A DNA stretch of 64,000 bases from Hominenteromicrobium sp900549945 (GCA_902472305.1 CABRNK010000003.1:124001-188000); one strand, 5' to 3'. Counted from the first letter of the stretch, positions 52,894 through 62,216 are shown. Made by a program: numbers and translations. Notes: generated from the sequence alone by a model not told the origin.

Positions 52894-54198
52894 TTATTTC
52901 AGGCGGACGGCGATGACCGTATCCATGCTGTCCGGCAGATGCACGGTATTCGACGCCTCGACAAAGACAACGTCCGGATAATTTTCAACGATCCAGTTCT
53001 CGAGCGGCCGAAGCTCCGAACCATCGCAGACGAGACGGATCGACTCCACCGCCTCGCGCCGGATGCCCTGCAGCGGGACGCCGCCGATCGAGTTCTCCAT
53101 GATGTGGTAATACAGCGTTTTGCCGCTGCGCGTGATGCGCCCGTTCTCGGGCTTCGGCAGGTCGCAGCCGCCGCAGCCGTAGATCGATTCGGAATTCTTC
53201 TGCATCCAGCGGCCGATCTCCCGGAGGATCTCCACCGATTCCGCCGGGATATTGCCCTTTGCGTCCGGACCGACATTCAAAAGCATATTGCCGTTCTTGC
53301 TCACGCACTCGACGAGCTTTTTGACGATCATTTCGGCCGGCTTGAAATTTTTGTCCTTCGCGCAGTAGCCCCAGTTGTCGTTCATCGTGATGCAGGCCTC
53401 CCAGCAGATGTCGCGGCCGCGGCTGTCCTTGAAGCCGGTCTGCGGGATGATCTGCTCCGGGCTGACATAGTCGCCGCTGAACTCGAGCGGCTCATCGGTC
53501 GCGATCGAACCAAAGCCGCTGCCGCTCACCTCAAGGCGGTTGTCGAGAATAATATCCGGCTGTAAGGCGCGCACCATGCGGACGAGCTCGGACGCCCGCC
53601 ATTTTTCGCCGGTCATGTCATCGTAGGAGAAGTCAAACCACATCAGGTCGAGCTTTCCGTATTCCGTGCACAGCTCGCGCACCTGACCGTGCATGTATTC
53701 GAGGTAGTTGTCGAAGCTGTACGGCCGGTCGCGGTACGCCTCATTGTTGCGCATCGGGTGCTGGCGGTCGCCGAACGCCGGGTAATCCGGGTGGTGCCAG
53801 TCGAGCAGTGAGTAATAGAGGCCGACGCGGATGCCCTCGGCGCGGAATGCATCGAGAAATTCGCGCACGATGTCGCGGCCGAACGGCGTGTTCGTCGATT
53901 TCCAGTCGGTCAGCTTCGAATCGAACAGGCAGAAGCCGTCGTGGTGCTTGGCTGTCAGCACGGCATATTTCATGCCAGCCTGCTTTGCAAGGCGCGCCCA
54001 CGCGCGGGCGTCGAAATCCACGGGGTTGAATTCATCGAAAAACGGCTTGTACTGTTCCTCGGGCATTTCCTCCACCGAGCGCACCCACTCGCCGCGGGCC
54101 GGAATCGCATACAGCCCCCAATGGATGAACATGCCGAACCGGTCGCGGCGGAACCACTGCATCCGCTCGTCGTATTTTGCGCGGTCAAATTTATACAT
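52894..54198 (-). CDS. Alpha-L-fucosidase (GH29)
   Basis: A 434-residue glycosidase that releases L-fucose from glycans. It starts with the family WFRRDRFGMFIHWGLYAIPARGEW block, has AKHHDGFCLFDSKLTDW (substrate-binding His), YYSLLDWHHPDYP, and the nucleophile Asp in LDLMWFDFSYDD. A beta-sandwich end domain follows from about 340. No signal peptide is visible, so it acts inside the cell on imported fucosides, a typical gut trait. Promoter and ribosome site are evident upstream. Specificity for linkage type is unknown. Confidence 0.92.
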   Translation of the reverse strand: MYKFDRAKYDERMQWFRRDRFGMFIHWGLYAIPARGEWVRSVEEMPEEQYKPFFDEFNPVDFDARAWARLAKQAGMKYAVLTAKHHDGFCLFDSKLTDWKSTNTPFGRDIVREFLDAFRAEGIRVGLYYSLLDWHHPDYPAFGDRQHPMRNNEAYRDRPYSFDNYLEYMHGQVRELCTEYGKLDLMWFDFSYDDMTGEKWRASELVRMVRALQPDIILDNRLEVSGSGFGSIATDEPLEFSGDYVSPEQIIPQTGFKDSRGRDICWEACITMNDNWGYCAKDKNFKPAEMIVKKLVECVSKNGNMLLNVGPDAKGNIPAESVEILREIGRWMQKNSESIYGCGGCDLPKPENGRITRSGKTLYYHIMENSIGGVPLQGIRREAVESIRLVCDGSELRPLENWIVENYPDVVFVEASNTVHLPDSMDTVIAVRLK

Positions 54199-54282
54199 TC
54201 TGATCGATCCTTTCGCTTCAACTCTCTTTTTTGGCGCCGCTTTCGGGGAAATATAAAAAAGTACGCCATTCTGTTTTAAATA

Positions 54283-54311
54283 ATTTTAGCATTTTACCGA
54301 AGGTTTGTAAA
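54283..54311 (-). promoter_or_regulatory. Promoter of the fucosidase operon
   Basis: TTTACA (54306-54311) and TAAAAT (54283-54288) are 17 bp apart on the minus strand, about 80 bp upstream of the fucosidase start. Confidence 0.7.
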
Positions 54312-54343
54312 TACCGAATCGCGCTTTTCGGAAAATTCGCCGC

Positions 54344-54386
54344 AAAAAAGCCCTGCCGGCCGTTCCGAAGAACGATCGGCAGAGCT
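54344..54386 (-). terminator. Terminator of the oxaloacetate decarboxylase operon
   Basis: A stem of about 16 bp with small mismatches around a TTCG loop (from 54350 to 54384) is followed by TTTTTT on the minus strand, 25 bp past oadA. Confidence 0.85.
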
Positions 54387-54409
54387 GTTTTCATTCGCAT
54401 ATGCGGCAA

Positions 54410-55864
54410 TCAGAAGTTGCCGTTTGTGAGATCCTCAACGTAGAGCGAGCGCGGGCCGTTGTTCGCCGGCGCTGCGGCGGGCGCCGCAGGGGCCGGAGCA
54501 GCTGCGGGCGCGGCGGGCTCCGCCTTGTGCGGATTCTCGCGCCACTCGAAGAACTTCGTCGCAACGGACGGGAACAGCGCATAGGAGAGAACGTCCTCCT
54601 CGCTCTTCGCGCGGCCGCCGAGCTCCGCTCTGTACTTCTCGAGCTCCGGCTCGATCAAATCTGCCGGGCGGCAGGTGATGACCTTGTCGTCGCCGATGCA
54701 CTTCTTGCGGACTTCCTCGTTGACCTTGCCCGGAAGCTGGCCGTATTCGCCGCGCAGGATGCCCTTGCTCTCCTTCGTGACCATCTTGTAGCGCTCGCCG
54801 ACGAGCACGTTCATGACGGCCTGCGTGCCGACGATCTGGCTCGTCGGGGTGACGAGCGGCGGGTAGCCGAAGTCCTCGCGCACGCGCGGAACCTCCGCGA
54901 GCACGTCGTAATACTTGTCCTCGGCGTTTGCCTGCTTGAGCTGGGAAATCAGGTTTGAGAGCATGCCGCCCGGCACCTGATACAGCAGGGTGTTCGTATC
55001 GACCTTCAGCACCTTCGGGTTGATATCGAGCTTATCGGCAACCGTTCTGAAGTGCGCCGCAACCTCGCTGAGCTTTTCGAGGTCGAGGCCGGTGTCGCGG
55101 CTCGTGCCCTTGAGCGTCGCAACGAGCGACTCGGTCGCCGGCTGCGAAGTGCCGTTTGCAAGCGGGGACAGCGCGCAGTCGACGATATCGACGCCGGCCT
55201 GCGCCGCCATCAGGTTCGTCATGTCGCCGGTGCCCGTCGTGTTGTGCGTGTGCAGGTGGATCGGCACGCTGACGTTCTGCTTGAGCTTCTTGACGAGCGA
55301 GTACGCATCGTACGGCAGAAGCAGGTTCGCCATGTCCTTGATGCAGATCGTGTCCGCGCCCATCTTCTCGAGCTGCATGGCGAGCTTCACAAAGTAGTCC
55401 TCGTTGTGCACAGGGCTCTTCGTATAGCTGATTGCCGCCTCGACCTTGCCGCCGTACTCCTTGACGTATTTCATCGCCGCCTCCATGTTGCGGGGGTCGT
55501 TCAGCGCGTCGAAAATACGGACGACGTCGATGCCGTTCTCGATCGACTTTTTGCAGAACTGCTCGACGACGTCGTCGGCATAGTGCTTATAGCCGAGCAG
55601 GTTCTGACCGCGTAGAAGCATCTGCAGCGGGGTTTTGGGCATTGCCTTTTTCAGCGTGCGCAGGCGCTCCCACGGGTCCTCGTTGAGAAAGCGCATGCAG
55701 ACGTCAAACGTCGCGCCGCCCCAGCACTCAAGCGACCAGTACCCCATGTTGTCGAGCTTTTCGCAGACCGGGAGCATATCCTCGATGCGCATGCGCGTGG
55801 CAGCCTGAGACTGGTGCGCGTCGCGCAGGATGGTATCCATAATCTTAAGGGGATTTGTAGCCAT
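54410..55864 (-). CDS. oadA: Oxaloacetate decarboxylase alpha subunit (carboxyltransferase)
   Basis: Carboxyltransferase that moves CO2 from oxaloacetate to biotin, making pyruvate. The 484-residue protein starts with the HMGL-like TIM barrel (IMDTILRDAHQSQAATRM, with catalytic Asp), has the ECWGGATFDVCMRFL block, the carboxylated-lysine-type motif TICIKDMANLL, IHLHTHNTTG (metal His) and the conserved PGGMLSNL. The C-terminal carboxylase domain ends at about 440. An Ala-Pro linker follows as if a biotinyl domain were attached, but it ends in a short tail (GPRSLYVEDLTNGNF). The biotin carrier is a separate gene in the same operon. Confidence 0.93.
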   Translation of the reverse strand: MATNPLKIMDTILRDAHQSQAATRMRIEDMLPVCEKLDNMGYWSLECWGGATFDVCMRFLNEDPWERLRTLKKAMPKTPLQMLLRGQNLLGYKHYADDVVEQFCKKSIENGIDVVRIFDALNDPRNMEAAMKYVKEYGGKVEAAISYTKSPVHNEDYFVKLAMQLEKMGADTICIKDMANLLLPYDAYSLVKKLKQNVSVPIHLHTHNTTGTGDMTNLMAAQAGVDIVDCALSPLANGTSQPATESLVATLKGTSRDTGLDLEKLSEVAAHFRTVADKLDINPKVLKVDTNTLLYQVPGGMLSNLISQLKQANAEDKYYDVLAEVPRVREDFGYPPLVTPTSQIVGTQAVMNVLVGERYKMVTKESKGILRGEYGQLPGKVNEEVRKKCIGDDKVITCRPADLIEPELEKYRAELGGRAKSEEDVLSYALFPSVATKFFEWRENPHKAEPAAPAAAPAPAAPAAAPANNGPRSLYVEDLTNGNF

Positions 55865-55892
55865 AATCTATCTCTTCCTTTCCAAAGCGTTA

Positions 55893-57089
55893 TCAGGCGC
55901 CGAACAGCGCGAGGAACACACCGGCCGCAACAGCGGAGCCGATGACGCCCGCGACATTCGGGCCCATCGCGTGCATCAGCAGGAAGTTGCGCGGGTTTTC
56001 CTTCTGGCCGACAACCTGCGAGACGCGCGCCGCCATAGGAACAGCGGAGACGCCGGCCGAGCCGATCAGCGGGTTGATCTTATCCTTGAGGAACACGTTC
56101 ATCAGCTTTGCAAGCAGAACGCCGCCCGCCGTGCCGAAGCCGAACGCGACGATGCCGAGCGCAAGGATGGAGAGCGTCTGGGGATTGAGGAAGTTTTCAG
56201 CCGTAGCCGTAGCACCGACGGAGATGCCGAGGAAGATTGTGACGGTGTTCATCAGCTCGTTCTGGGCCGTCTTGTTGAGGCGCTCCACAACGCCGGATTC
56301 ACGCATCAGGTTGCCGAGCATCAGCGCGCCGATCAAAGACGCCGCCGAGGGCAGCATCAGGGAAACGAAGATCGTGACGATGATCGGGAACAGAATCTTC
56401 TCGGTTTTGGAGACCTCGCGCAGCTGCTTCATCTGGATCATGCGCTCCTTCTTCGTGGTGAGCGCCTTCATGATCGGCGGCTGAATGACCGGGACGAGCG
56501 CCATGTACGAATACGCGGCGACCGCGATCGGGCCGAGCAGCTCCGGCGCAAGCTTCGAGGTGACGAAGATGGCCGTCGGGCCGTCCGCGCCGCCGATGAT
56601 GCCGATGGAGCCGGCCTGCTCCGGCGTGAAGCCGAGCAGCGTGGCGCCGATGTAGGTGATGAAGATGCCGAGCTGTGCGGCCGCGCCGAGCAGCAGGCTC
56701 TTCGGGTTTGCGATCAGCGGGCCGAAATCGGTCATGCAGCCGACGCCGACAAAGATCAGGCACGGATACACGCCGAGCTTAACGCCGAGGTAAAGCACGT
56801 CGATCAGGCCGACAGCCTCGGTGCCGCCGTTTGCGAGCGGAACGCCGCTTGCAAACATCTCCCAGTGCACGTGGCCGCCCTCAAAGAGCGCCGCGTGGTA
56901 CATGCCGGCGCCGGGCAGGTTCGTCAAGAGCATGCCGAACGCGATCGGCAAAAGGAGCATCGGCTCGAACTTCTTGACGATGGCAAGATAGAGAAGAACG
57001 CAGGCGACGGCGATCATCACGAGGTAAAGCGGATTTTCGCCGAGCATGTAGAAGCCCGTGCTCTTCAGAAAGTTTGTAATAGCTTCCAT
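55893..57089 (-). CDS. oadB: Oxaloacetate decarboxylase beta subunit (sodium pump)
   Basis: Integral membrane carboxybiotin decarboxylase that couples CO2 release to sodium export. In 398 residues there are about nine helices with the conserved Na+-binding segments (VGVGCMTDFGPLIANP; IGIIGGADGPTAIFV, whose Asp is essential in the family; AGVSAVPMAARVSQ; and LLMHAMGPNVAGVIGSAVAAG). It lies 28 bp after... the carrier gene side and 28 bp before oadA, with good ribosome sites. It defines the operon as a sodium-translocating decarboxylase. Confidence 0.95.
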   Translation of the reverse strand: MEAITNFLKSTGFYMLGENPLYLVMIAVACVLLYLAIVKKFEPMLLLPIAFGMLLTNLPGAGMYHAALFEGGHVHWEMFASGVPLANGGTEAVGLIDVLYLGVKLGVYPCLIFVGVGCMTDFGPLIANPKSLLLGAAAQLGIFITYIGATLLGFTPEQAGSIGIIGGADGPTAIFVTSKLAPELLGPIAVAAYSYMALVPVIQPPIMKALTTKKERMIQMKQLREVSKTEKILFPIIVTIFVSLMLPSAASLIGALMLGNLMRESGVVERLNKTAQNELMNTVTIFLGISVGATATAENFLNPQTLSILALGIVAFGFGTAGGVLLAKLMNVFLKDKINPLIGSAGVSAVPMAARVSQVVGQKENPRNFLLMHAMGPNVAGVIGSAVAAGVFLALFGA

Positions 57090-57131
57090 TAAAAATTACA
57101 CTCCTTTTCAGTTTTTAAGGCGTTCGGCTGA

Positions 57132-57497
57132 TCAGCCGATGACGCAGAGGAGTGTGCCGCTTTCCACAGTCGCGCCCTTCTGAACGCCCACGCTGAGGAC
57201 CTTGCCGGCTTTCGGCGCCATGATCTCGTTCTCCATCTTCATGGCCTCAAGGATCATCAGGATCTGGCCCTCGGTGACCGTGTCGCCGACGTTGACGTTG
57301 ACGGAAAGGATCGTGCCGGGCATCGGGCAGTTGACAGCCTCGCCCGCGCCGGATGCGGCGGGAGCCGGTGCGGCCGCCGGAGCGGGCGCTGCGGCAGGCG
57401 CCGGGGCAGCTGCGGGCGCCGGAGCCGCGCCGCCGATGATCTCTTCCACGGTGACTTCGTAAGCTGTGCCGTTGACGTTGACATTATACTTTTTCAT
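57132..57497 (-). CDS. Biotin carrier subunit of the decarboxylase
   Basis: A 121-residue biotinyl protein. The N-terminal strand (MKKYNVNVNGTAYEVTVEEI) is followed by a 30-residue Ala-Pro linker and the lipoyl/biotinyl domain with the biotinylation motif EAMKMENEI (Lys about 89) and PMPGTILSVNVNVGD. It carries carboxyl groups between OadA and OadB. Separate carriers of this kind are also found with methylmalonyl-CoA and glutaconyl-CoA decarboxylases, but the OadA type here makes oxaloacetate the likely substrate. Confidence 0.92.
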   Translation of the reverse strand: MKKYNVNVNGTAYEVTVEEIIGGAAPAPAAAPAPAAAPAPAAAPAPAASGAGEAVNCPMPGTILSVNVNVGDTVTEGQILMILEAMKMENEIMAPKAGKVLSVGVQKGATVESGTLLCVIG

Positions 57498-57546
57498 TTG
57501 ACTTACCTCTCATCTGTTGAATTCAAAATTCAGATTCTTTTCAATC

Positions 57547-57834
57547 TCATACTCTTTTGATCGAGTGGATGCGGATATGCGAGACATCCGTCCCCATTTC
57601 CTCAGCGATCGCGACCGCGATGGCTGCGACAACCTGCTGCTTGTTTCCGGACACGGCCGGAGCAGCGGCCGGGGCTGCCGCGGGTGCAGGTACAGCCGCC
57701 TCAGCCTGCTCGGCCGGCGCCGCCTTTCCCATAATCGCGCCCATCAGCTTGATGATGATGATCAGACAGATCAGCACCACAAACACGGTGACGAGACCCA
57801 TCAGAACCACCTGCGCAATACCGATTTCTCCCAT
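57547..57834 (-). CDS. oadG: Oxaloacetate decarboxylase gamma subunit
   Basis: A 95-residue single-helix membrane protein that assembles the decarboxylase. The helix is VVLMGLVTVFVVLICLIIIIKLMG, followed by an Ala-Pro linker and a small C-terminal domain (NKQQVVAAIAVAIAEEMG...). It is the first gene of the operon, transcribed oadG, carrier, oadB, oadA. The size and layout also fit the delta subunit of related decarboxylases. Confidence 0.88.
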   Translation of the reverse strand: MGEIGIAQVVLMGLVTVFVVLICLIIIIKLMGAIMGKAAPAEQAEAAVPAPAAAPAAAPAVSGNKQQVVAAIAVAIAEEMGTDVSHIRIHSIKRV

Positions 57835-57939
57835 AGATTTTACCTCCCTTCGCCAGAGTAGTATGGCAACAAAAGTTAAAACTGTAAGTGAATCCTGAAA
57901 AAAATACCATATTCCCGCATTTTATCAGAATATGATTTT

Positions 57940-57968
57940 ATCTTACCATGGATTTTAGAATTTCGCAA
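57940..57968 (-). promoter_or_regulatory. Possible promoter of the oad operon
   Basis: TTGCGA (57963-57968) and TAAGAT (57940-57945) are 17 bp apart on the minus strand. An AT-rich inverted repeat with 10-bp arms (57973-57993) lies directly upstream. The elements are weak, so this is tentative. Confidence 0.4.
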
Positions 57969-58043
57969 TGCAAAATTAAAAAATTTTTAATTTATGAACA
58001 AACGCGCGGCTTCCCGGCGCTTCGCCGCATCTCAAAAAAACTG

Positions 58044-58072
58044 TTGCAAACGCGGTAAAAAAATAGTAAAAT
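58044..58072 (+). promoter_or_regulatory. Promoter of the MATE gene
   Basis: TTGCAA (58044-58049) and TAAAAT (58067-58072) are 17 bp apart, about 45 bp upstream of the GTG start. Confidence 0.7.
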
Positions 58073-58115
58073 CTTCTTGTATATTTTCTTATATATATTG
58101 AAACGGGGCGAAAAC

Positions 58116-59441
58116 GTGTTTTCCAACAAGAGTCTGCGCAATCTGATTGTTCCCCTGATCGTCGAGCAAATGCTCGCCGTCACGATCGGCATCGCCGATA
58201 CCGTGATGGTCTCCACCTGCGGCGAGGCCGCCGTTTCGGGCATTTCTCTGGTCGATTCGATCAACCTTCTGCTGATCACCGTCTTTTCCTCGCTCGCGAC
58301 CGGCGGCGCAGTCATCGCCGCGCAGTATATCGGGCGCGGCGACCGGAAAAATGCCGGCTCCGCGGCAAAGCAGCTTTTCTATTCCATTCTCGCGCTTTCG
58401 GTCGTGATCGCCGTTCTCGCCGTCGCCGTGCGGCAGCCGGCGCTGCGGCTGATCTTCGGTTCCATCGAGCCGGACGTCATGGCGAACGCGCAGGTCTATT
58501 TCCTGCTTTCCGCAGTCTCCTACCCCTTCCTCGGCATCTATAACGCCGGCGCGGCGCTGTTCCGCTCGATGGGCGATTCCAAAACCTCGATGCTGATCTC
58601 GCTTATGATGAACATCGTCAATGTGGGCGGTAACGCGCTTCTGATCTATGTGTTCAATATGGGCGTGGCCGGCGCGGCGACCGCCTCGCTCTTCTCTCGC
58701 ATCGCGGGCGCCGTAATCATTACGCTCCTGCTGTGCAATCCGCACCGCACCATCTGCTACGACCGGCTGCACAAGATCGAGCTGCACTGGCCGATGATCA
58801 AGCGCATTTTGCAGATCGGCGTGCCGAACGGCCTCGAAAACAGCATTTTCCAGATCGGCAAGCTCCTCGTGGCCAGCATCGTGGCCGGCTTCGGTACGGT
58901 GTCCATCACGGCGAACGCCGTCGCCGGAAACCTCGCCTCGATCCAGACGATCCCCGGCACGGCCGTCGGCATGGCGATGATCACCGTCGTCGGCCAGTGC
59001 ATCGGCGCAAAGGACTACGACGGCGTGAAGAAATACACGAAGAAGCTGATGCTGCTCGCCTACCTCGCCACTTGGGTGATGACCGGCTTCATGCTGCTGT
59101 TCAGCCAAAGCATTCTCTCTTTCTACGCGCTCTCGCCGGAAACCACCGCGCTCACGATGGAGGTGTTCATCGTGCACGGCGTCTGCTGCATCCTCGTCTG
59201 GCCGCTGGCCTTTGCCCTGCCGAACGCGCTGCGCGCCGCGAACGACGTGCGCTACACGATGCTGGTCTCCCTGTTTTCCATGTGGATTTTCCGCATCGCC
59301 TTCAGCTACGTGCTCGCGGTGCACTTCGGCCTCGGCGTCGTCGGCATCTGGGCCGCCATGTGCATCGACTGGTTCTGCCGCGCGATCTTCTTCGTCGTGC
59401 GCTTCGCACGCGGCAAATGGAAGTCGATCAGCTACATTTAA
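58116..59441 (+). CDS. MATE-family efflux transporter
   Basis: A 441-residue, 12-helix exporter that uses a sodium or proton gradient to expel drugs or metabolites. The N-terminal part has LRNLIVPLIVEQMLAVTIGIAD, the middle has YPFLGIYNAGAALFRSMGDSKTSM and the second half starts with RILQIGVPNGLENSIFQIGK, typical of the NorM/DinF superfamily. The GTG at 58116 is preferred because GGGGCG lies seven bases upstream; in-frame TTG codons further up have no ribosome site. The substrate is unknown. Confidence 0.92.
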   Translation: MFSNKSLRNLIVPLIVEQMLAVTIGIADTVMVSTCGEAAVSGISLVDSINLLLITVFSSLATGGAVIAAQYIGRGDRKNAGSAAKQLFYSILALSVVIAVLAVAVRQPALRLIFGSIEPDVMANAQVYFLLSAVSYPFLGIYNAGAALFRSMGDSKTSMLISLMMNIVNVGGNALLIYVFNMGVAGAATASLFSRIAGAVIITLLLCNPHRTICYDRLHKIELHWPMIKRILQIGVPNGLENSIFQIGKLLVASIVAGFGTVSITANAVAGNLASIQTIPGTAVGMAMITVVGQCIGAKDYDGVKKYTKKLMLLAYLATWVMTGFMLLFSQSILSFYALSPETTALTMEVFIVHGVCCILVWPLAFALPNALRAANDVRYTMLVSLFSMWIFRIAFSYVLAVHFGLGVVGIWAAMCIDWFCRAIFFVVRFARGKWKSISYI

Positions 59442-59552
59442 CGGCAGGCGGCGTGGAAGAATAGCTGTGTACCGTATGGCCTTTGCCGTTTCGGGGCGGC
59501 AATCTGCTCTTTGAGCGCCTTAATTCCCGAATACAAAGGAGTTGTGATTTTC

Positions 59553-60125
59553 ATGGAATTTGACGCATTCACCGGCGGCGTCGCGCCGGGCGGGCTGCGC
59601 TCGAAGAGCGACATCCGCATCCTGATCTGCTACATTCTCAAAAGTGTCGGCGCGCCGCTCTCCGGCGAGGACATCATCCGCATTTTGCAGGAGAAATCGC
59701 TCGCCAACTATTTTGAGGCGAACGACGCGCTCTCCGCCCTCACCGCGCTCGGCAACATCAGCCGGGACGAAAGCGGGAACTACAGGCTCGAGCCGCAGGG
59801 CAGCAGCGTCGCGGAGAACCTCGACGTTCTTCTCCCGCTCTCCGTACGCGACAAGGCCATCGCCGCCGCCATGGCGATGCTGGCCTCCGCAAAGGTCGAG
59901 CGCGAAAACACCGTGACGACGGCGCGCACCGAAAACGGCTACAACGTGACCTGCCATATCTCCGGCGGCGACATGGAGCTGATGAACCTGACCGTCTACG
60001 TGCCGGATCTCTATCAGGCGCGCGTCGTCAAAAAGAATTTTCACCGGGATCCGCTGCGCGTCTACAACCTTCTGCTCGCGGCGCTGACCGGCGACGACGA
60101 GCTGACGAAGAACATCCTCGGCTGA
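59553..60125 (+). CDS. DUF4364-family protein
   Basis: A 190-residue cytosolic protein of the DUF4364 family, common in Clostridia. The N-terminal part reads like a winged-helix domain (KSDIRILICYILKSVGAPLSGEDIIRIL; EANDALSALTALGNISRDESGNYRL). The remainder has LSVRDKAIAAAMAMLASAKVER and a beta-rich end. A regulatory DNA-binding role is likely but unproven. The ATG at 59553 is chosen because AAAGGAG lies ten bases upstream. It follows the MATE gene by 110 bp. Confidence 0.85.
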   Translation: MEFDAFTGGVAPGGLRSKSDIRILICYILKSVGAPLSGEDIIRILQEKSLANYFEANDALSALTALGNISRDESGNYRLEPQGSSVAENLDVLLPLSVRDKAIAAAMAMLASAKVERENTVTTARTENGYNVTCHISGGDMELMNLTVYVPDLYQARVVKKNFHRDPLRVYNLLLAALTGDDELTKNILG

Positions 60126-60208
60126 CGCCGCTTCACCCGCACGCCAAATGTTTTTCGGATTTCGGCGTACCGCGGCGTTCCGGCCGCGTTTCCCATACAA
60201 ATCAAATG

Positions 60209-60242
60209 GCCGCCCTGTGCAGATCGCGCTGCATAGGGCGGC
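60209..60242 (+). terminator. Terminator after the DUF4364 gene
   Basis: A 14-bp stem with one mismatch (gccgccctgtgcag at 60209-60222 with ctgcatagggcggc at 60229-60242) is followed by tttccgtttc. Confidence 0.75.
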
Positions 60243-60285
60243 TTTCCGTTTCAAATTTCCATGCGGTTCCGATACGTTTTGCCGC

Positions 60286-60948
60286 CTACAGGTGCAGCTT
60301 TTTCCGGATCTCCCGGCGCATGGCCTTGCCGTTGAAAATCAGCTGGATGAAGATGACGATCAGGCTGACCGCCGCGCAGATCACCGAAGGGATCGCCATC
60401 TGCAGCACGCCGGTGAACAGGAACACGAGCGGCACCACGCCCATCACCGCGCACACGATCAGCAAAATCAGGTAATCCTTGCCCGGCATGCGGAACACGC
60501 GCGACAGGACGATGACCGCAAGCATCGCGCCGATGCAGACGCAGGGAAACACGTATTCGGCCGACCACCTGTGCCAGCCGGTCAGCCCGTCCCAGAGAAA
60601 CGCGAGCGCAGAGATCAAAAAGCACTGCCATACGATGCTGTTCAGCAGCTTCGATTTCTTGACGATACCGACAACGGCCCACAGCCACCCGCAGGCGATG
60701 CCCAGCACGGCGAACAGCGACCACCACGTCTCTGAGGGGACGAGCATATTCACCGCGACGCAGAGGATCGCCCCGGTCACTGCGGCGCTTGAAAGCACCT
60801 GAATCAGCCGCTTGGTGCGGCTGCCGCCCGCCGGCAGCGGCGGGTAGCTCCTCTTTTCCTCCGGCTCCCCCGCCAGATTGCCGCCGCACAGCGGGCAGCG
60901 GCTGTGCACGCCCGCAACCTTTACCTTACACGGCTTGCAGTACAGCAT
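60286..60948 (-). CDS. DUF6320-family membrane protein with zinc ribbon
   Basis: A 220-residue protein. Residues 1-25 form a zinc ribbon (C-K-P-C...C-P-L-C: MLYCKPCKVKVAGVHSRCPLC). About six membrane helices follow (VLSSAAVTGAILCVAVNML; SLFAVLGIACGWLWAVVGIV; and others), ending in a basic tail. The family is found next to condensation-type acyltransferases. It is the last gene of the three-gene set, 3 bp after the acyltransferase. Its role is unknown. Confidence 0.78.
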   Translation of the reverse strand: MLYCKPCKVKVAGVHSRCPLCGGNLAGEPEEKRSYPPLPAGGSRTKRLIQVLSSAAVTGAILCVAVNMLVPSETWWSLFAVLGIACGWLWAVVGIVKKSKLLNSIVWQCFLISALAFLWDGLTGWHRWSAEYVFPCVCIGAMLAVIVLSRVFRMPGKDYLILLIVCAVMGVVPLVFLFTGVLQMAIPSVICAAVSLIVIFIQLIFNGKAMRREIRKKLHL

Positions 60949-60950
60949 GC

Positions 60951-62216
60951 TTACATCTCCTCTCCGCCCGAATTGCTCTGAATCTCCGCCTCGACGCCCA
61001 GCGCCGTGAGCTTTCGGAAGAAATTGCGCTGGATGTCGGCCTCTTCAAAGCCGGAGCTGAACGCGACGGACAGCACGTCGCCGCAGGTGCAGATGCACGC
61101 CTGCAGTTTGGCGGTGCTGGCAAAGACCGTCATATGATGGATATACGGCAGCACCGCCGCCGGCATGCCGGTCTTGCCGACGTTCGAAAGCGTCATGGTC
61201 TCGCCGGCGTCCGAAACGCGGCGCGCGGCCTTTAAAAAAAGGTTTTTAAGCGAAAGCGGCACGAGCCTGATGAACGGGTTCCGCTCAAGCTGCATAAAGC
61301 CGCTGATAATATCGCTGAGGTGCGCCTCGGTGAGCTCCTCGGCAAAGGCGTTTTTCAGCGACGCCAGTATCGCCTCAAAGCTGTCCTCCCCCGCGCCGAA
61401 GCGGTGGCTGACGTGGATGTTCCCGAAAAAGTTGCGCACGGTATCCGAGGAAAAATACTGCCGCAGGTTGACCGGCACCGTAATGACGATCGGCTTTTTC
61501 TCTTTGTAGAGCTGCATCTCCCCGTGGATCGACGTGAGCAGCAGCGCGCAGAGAAAGACCGTGAGCGTCGTGCCTTGCGCCTTAGCGAGCTTCAGCACGG
61601 CGCCGCAGGACATCAGCCCCTCCGTCACAAAGAGATTCTCCGCGGGCGTGCCGGTCAGCCGGTAGGCGCCGCCCGCCGGCCCGCCGCTTATGCCCCTTTT
61701 TCCCTTCCGGTAGTATTTCCGAAAACTGTCCTCCGTTCCGGCCGAGCTTGCGATCGGCGCCGTGTCGTCGGCGAGCTCCGCCCCGACCGCCTCCGGATGC
61801 GTCTCCGCCAGATAGCAGCAGACCATGTATTTGAGAAACTGCATCACACCGGTGCCGTCCGCCAGCGCGTGATAGATCTCCAGATTGATCCGGTTGTTGT
61901 AGTAGCTGACGTCGAGCAGCAGGTGGCGGCGGTTCCTGTAAAAGAGCTGCGCGCACGGGCCGGTGTTCTCCTCATGGCATACCGGCTGCATGTCGCCGGG
62001 TTCGAGGTAGTACCAAAACAGCCCGCTGCGCAGGATATACAGAAAATGCGGGAATTTGAGCAGCGTCTTGTCCAGCGCGCGCTGCAAAACGTCCGCCTGC
62101 ACGGGTTCCGTCAGCGTGCAGGAAAAGCGAAATACGCCCGTATCCCGTCTGCCGCTGGTCGCCGGGAAAATTTTCCCCGCATTATCCAGTTTAAGCCAAC
62201 GACTCGACTTGTCCAT
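60951..62216 (-). CDS. Condensation-domain-like acyltransferase
   Basis: A 421-residue protein of the chloramphenicol-acetyltransferase/condensation superfamily. The catalytic H-x3-D-G motif is EIYHALADGTGVMQFLKYMV at about 112-131. The later VPVNLRQYFSSDTVRNFFGN block and the LSNVGKTGMP segment near the end are also typical of alcohol acetyltransferase-like and papA-like enzymes. The acyl donor and acceptor are unknown. The ATG at 62216 has GGGAG eight bases upstream and overlaps the esterase gene by 26 bp, so the two are tightly coupled. Confidence 0.82.
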   Translation of the reverse strand: MDKSSRWLKLDNAGKIFPATSGRRDTGVFRFSCTLTEPVQADVLQRALDKTLLKFPHFLYILRSGLFWYYLEPGDMQPVCHEENTGPCAQLFYRNRRHLLLDVSYYNNRINLEIYHALADGTGVMQFLKYMVCCYLAETHPEAVGAELADDTAPIASSAGTEDSFRKYYRKGKRGISGGPAGGAYRLTGTPAENLFVTEGLMSCGAVLKLAKAQGTTLTVFLCALLLTSIHGEMQLYKEKKPIVITVPVNLRQYFSSDTVRNFFGNIHVSHRFGAGEDSFEAILASLKNAFAEELTEAHLSDIISGFMQLERNPFIRLVPLSLKNLFLKAARRVSDAGETMTLSNVGKTGMPAAVLPYIHHMTVFASTAKLQACICTCGDVLSVAFSSGFEEADIQRNFFRKLTALGVEAEIQSNSGGEEM

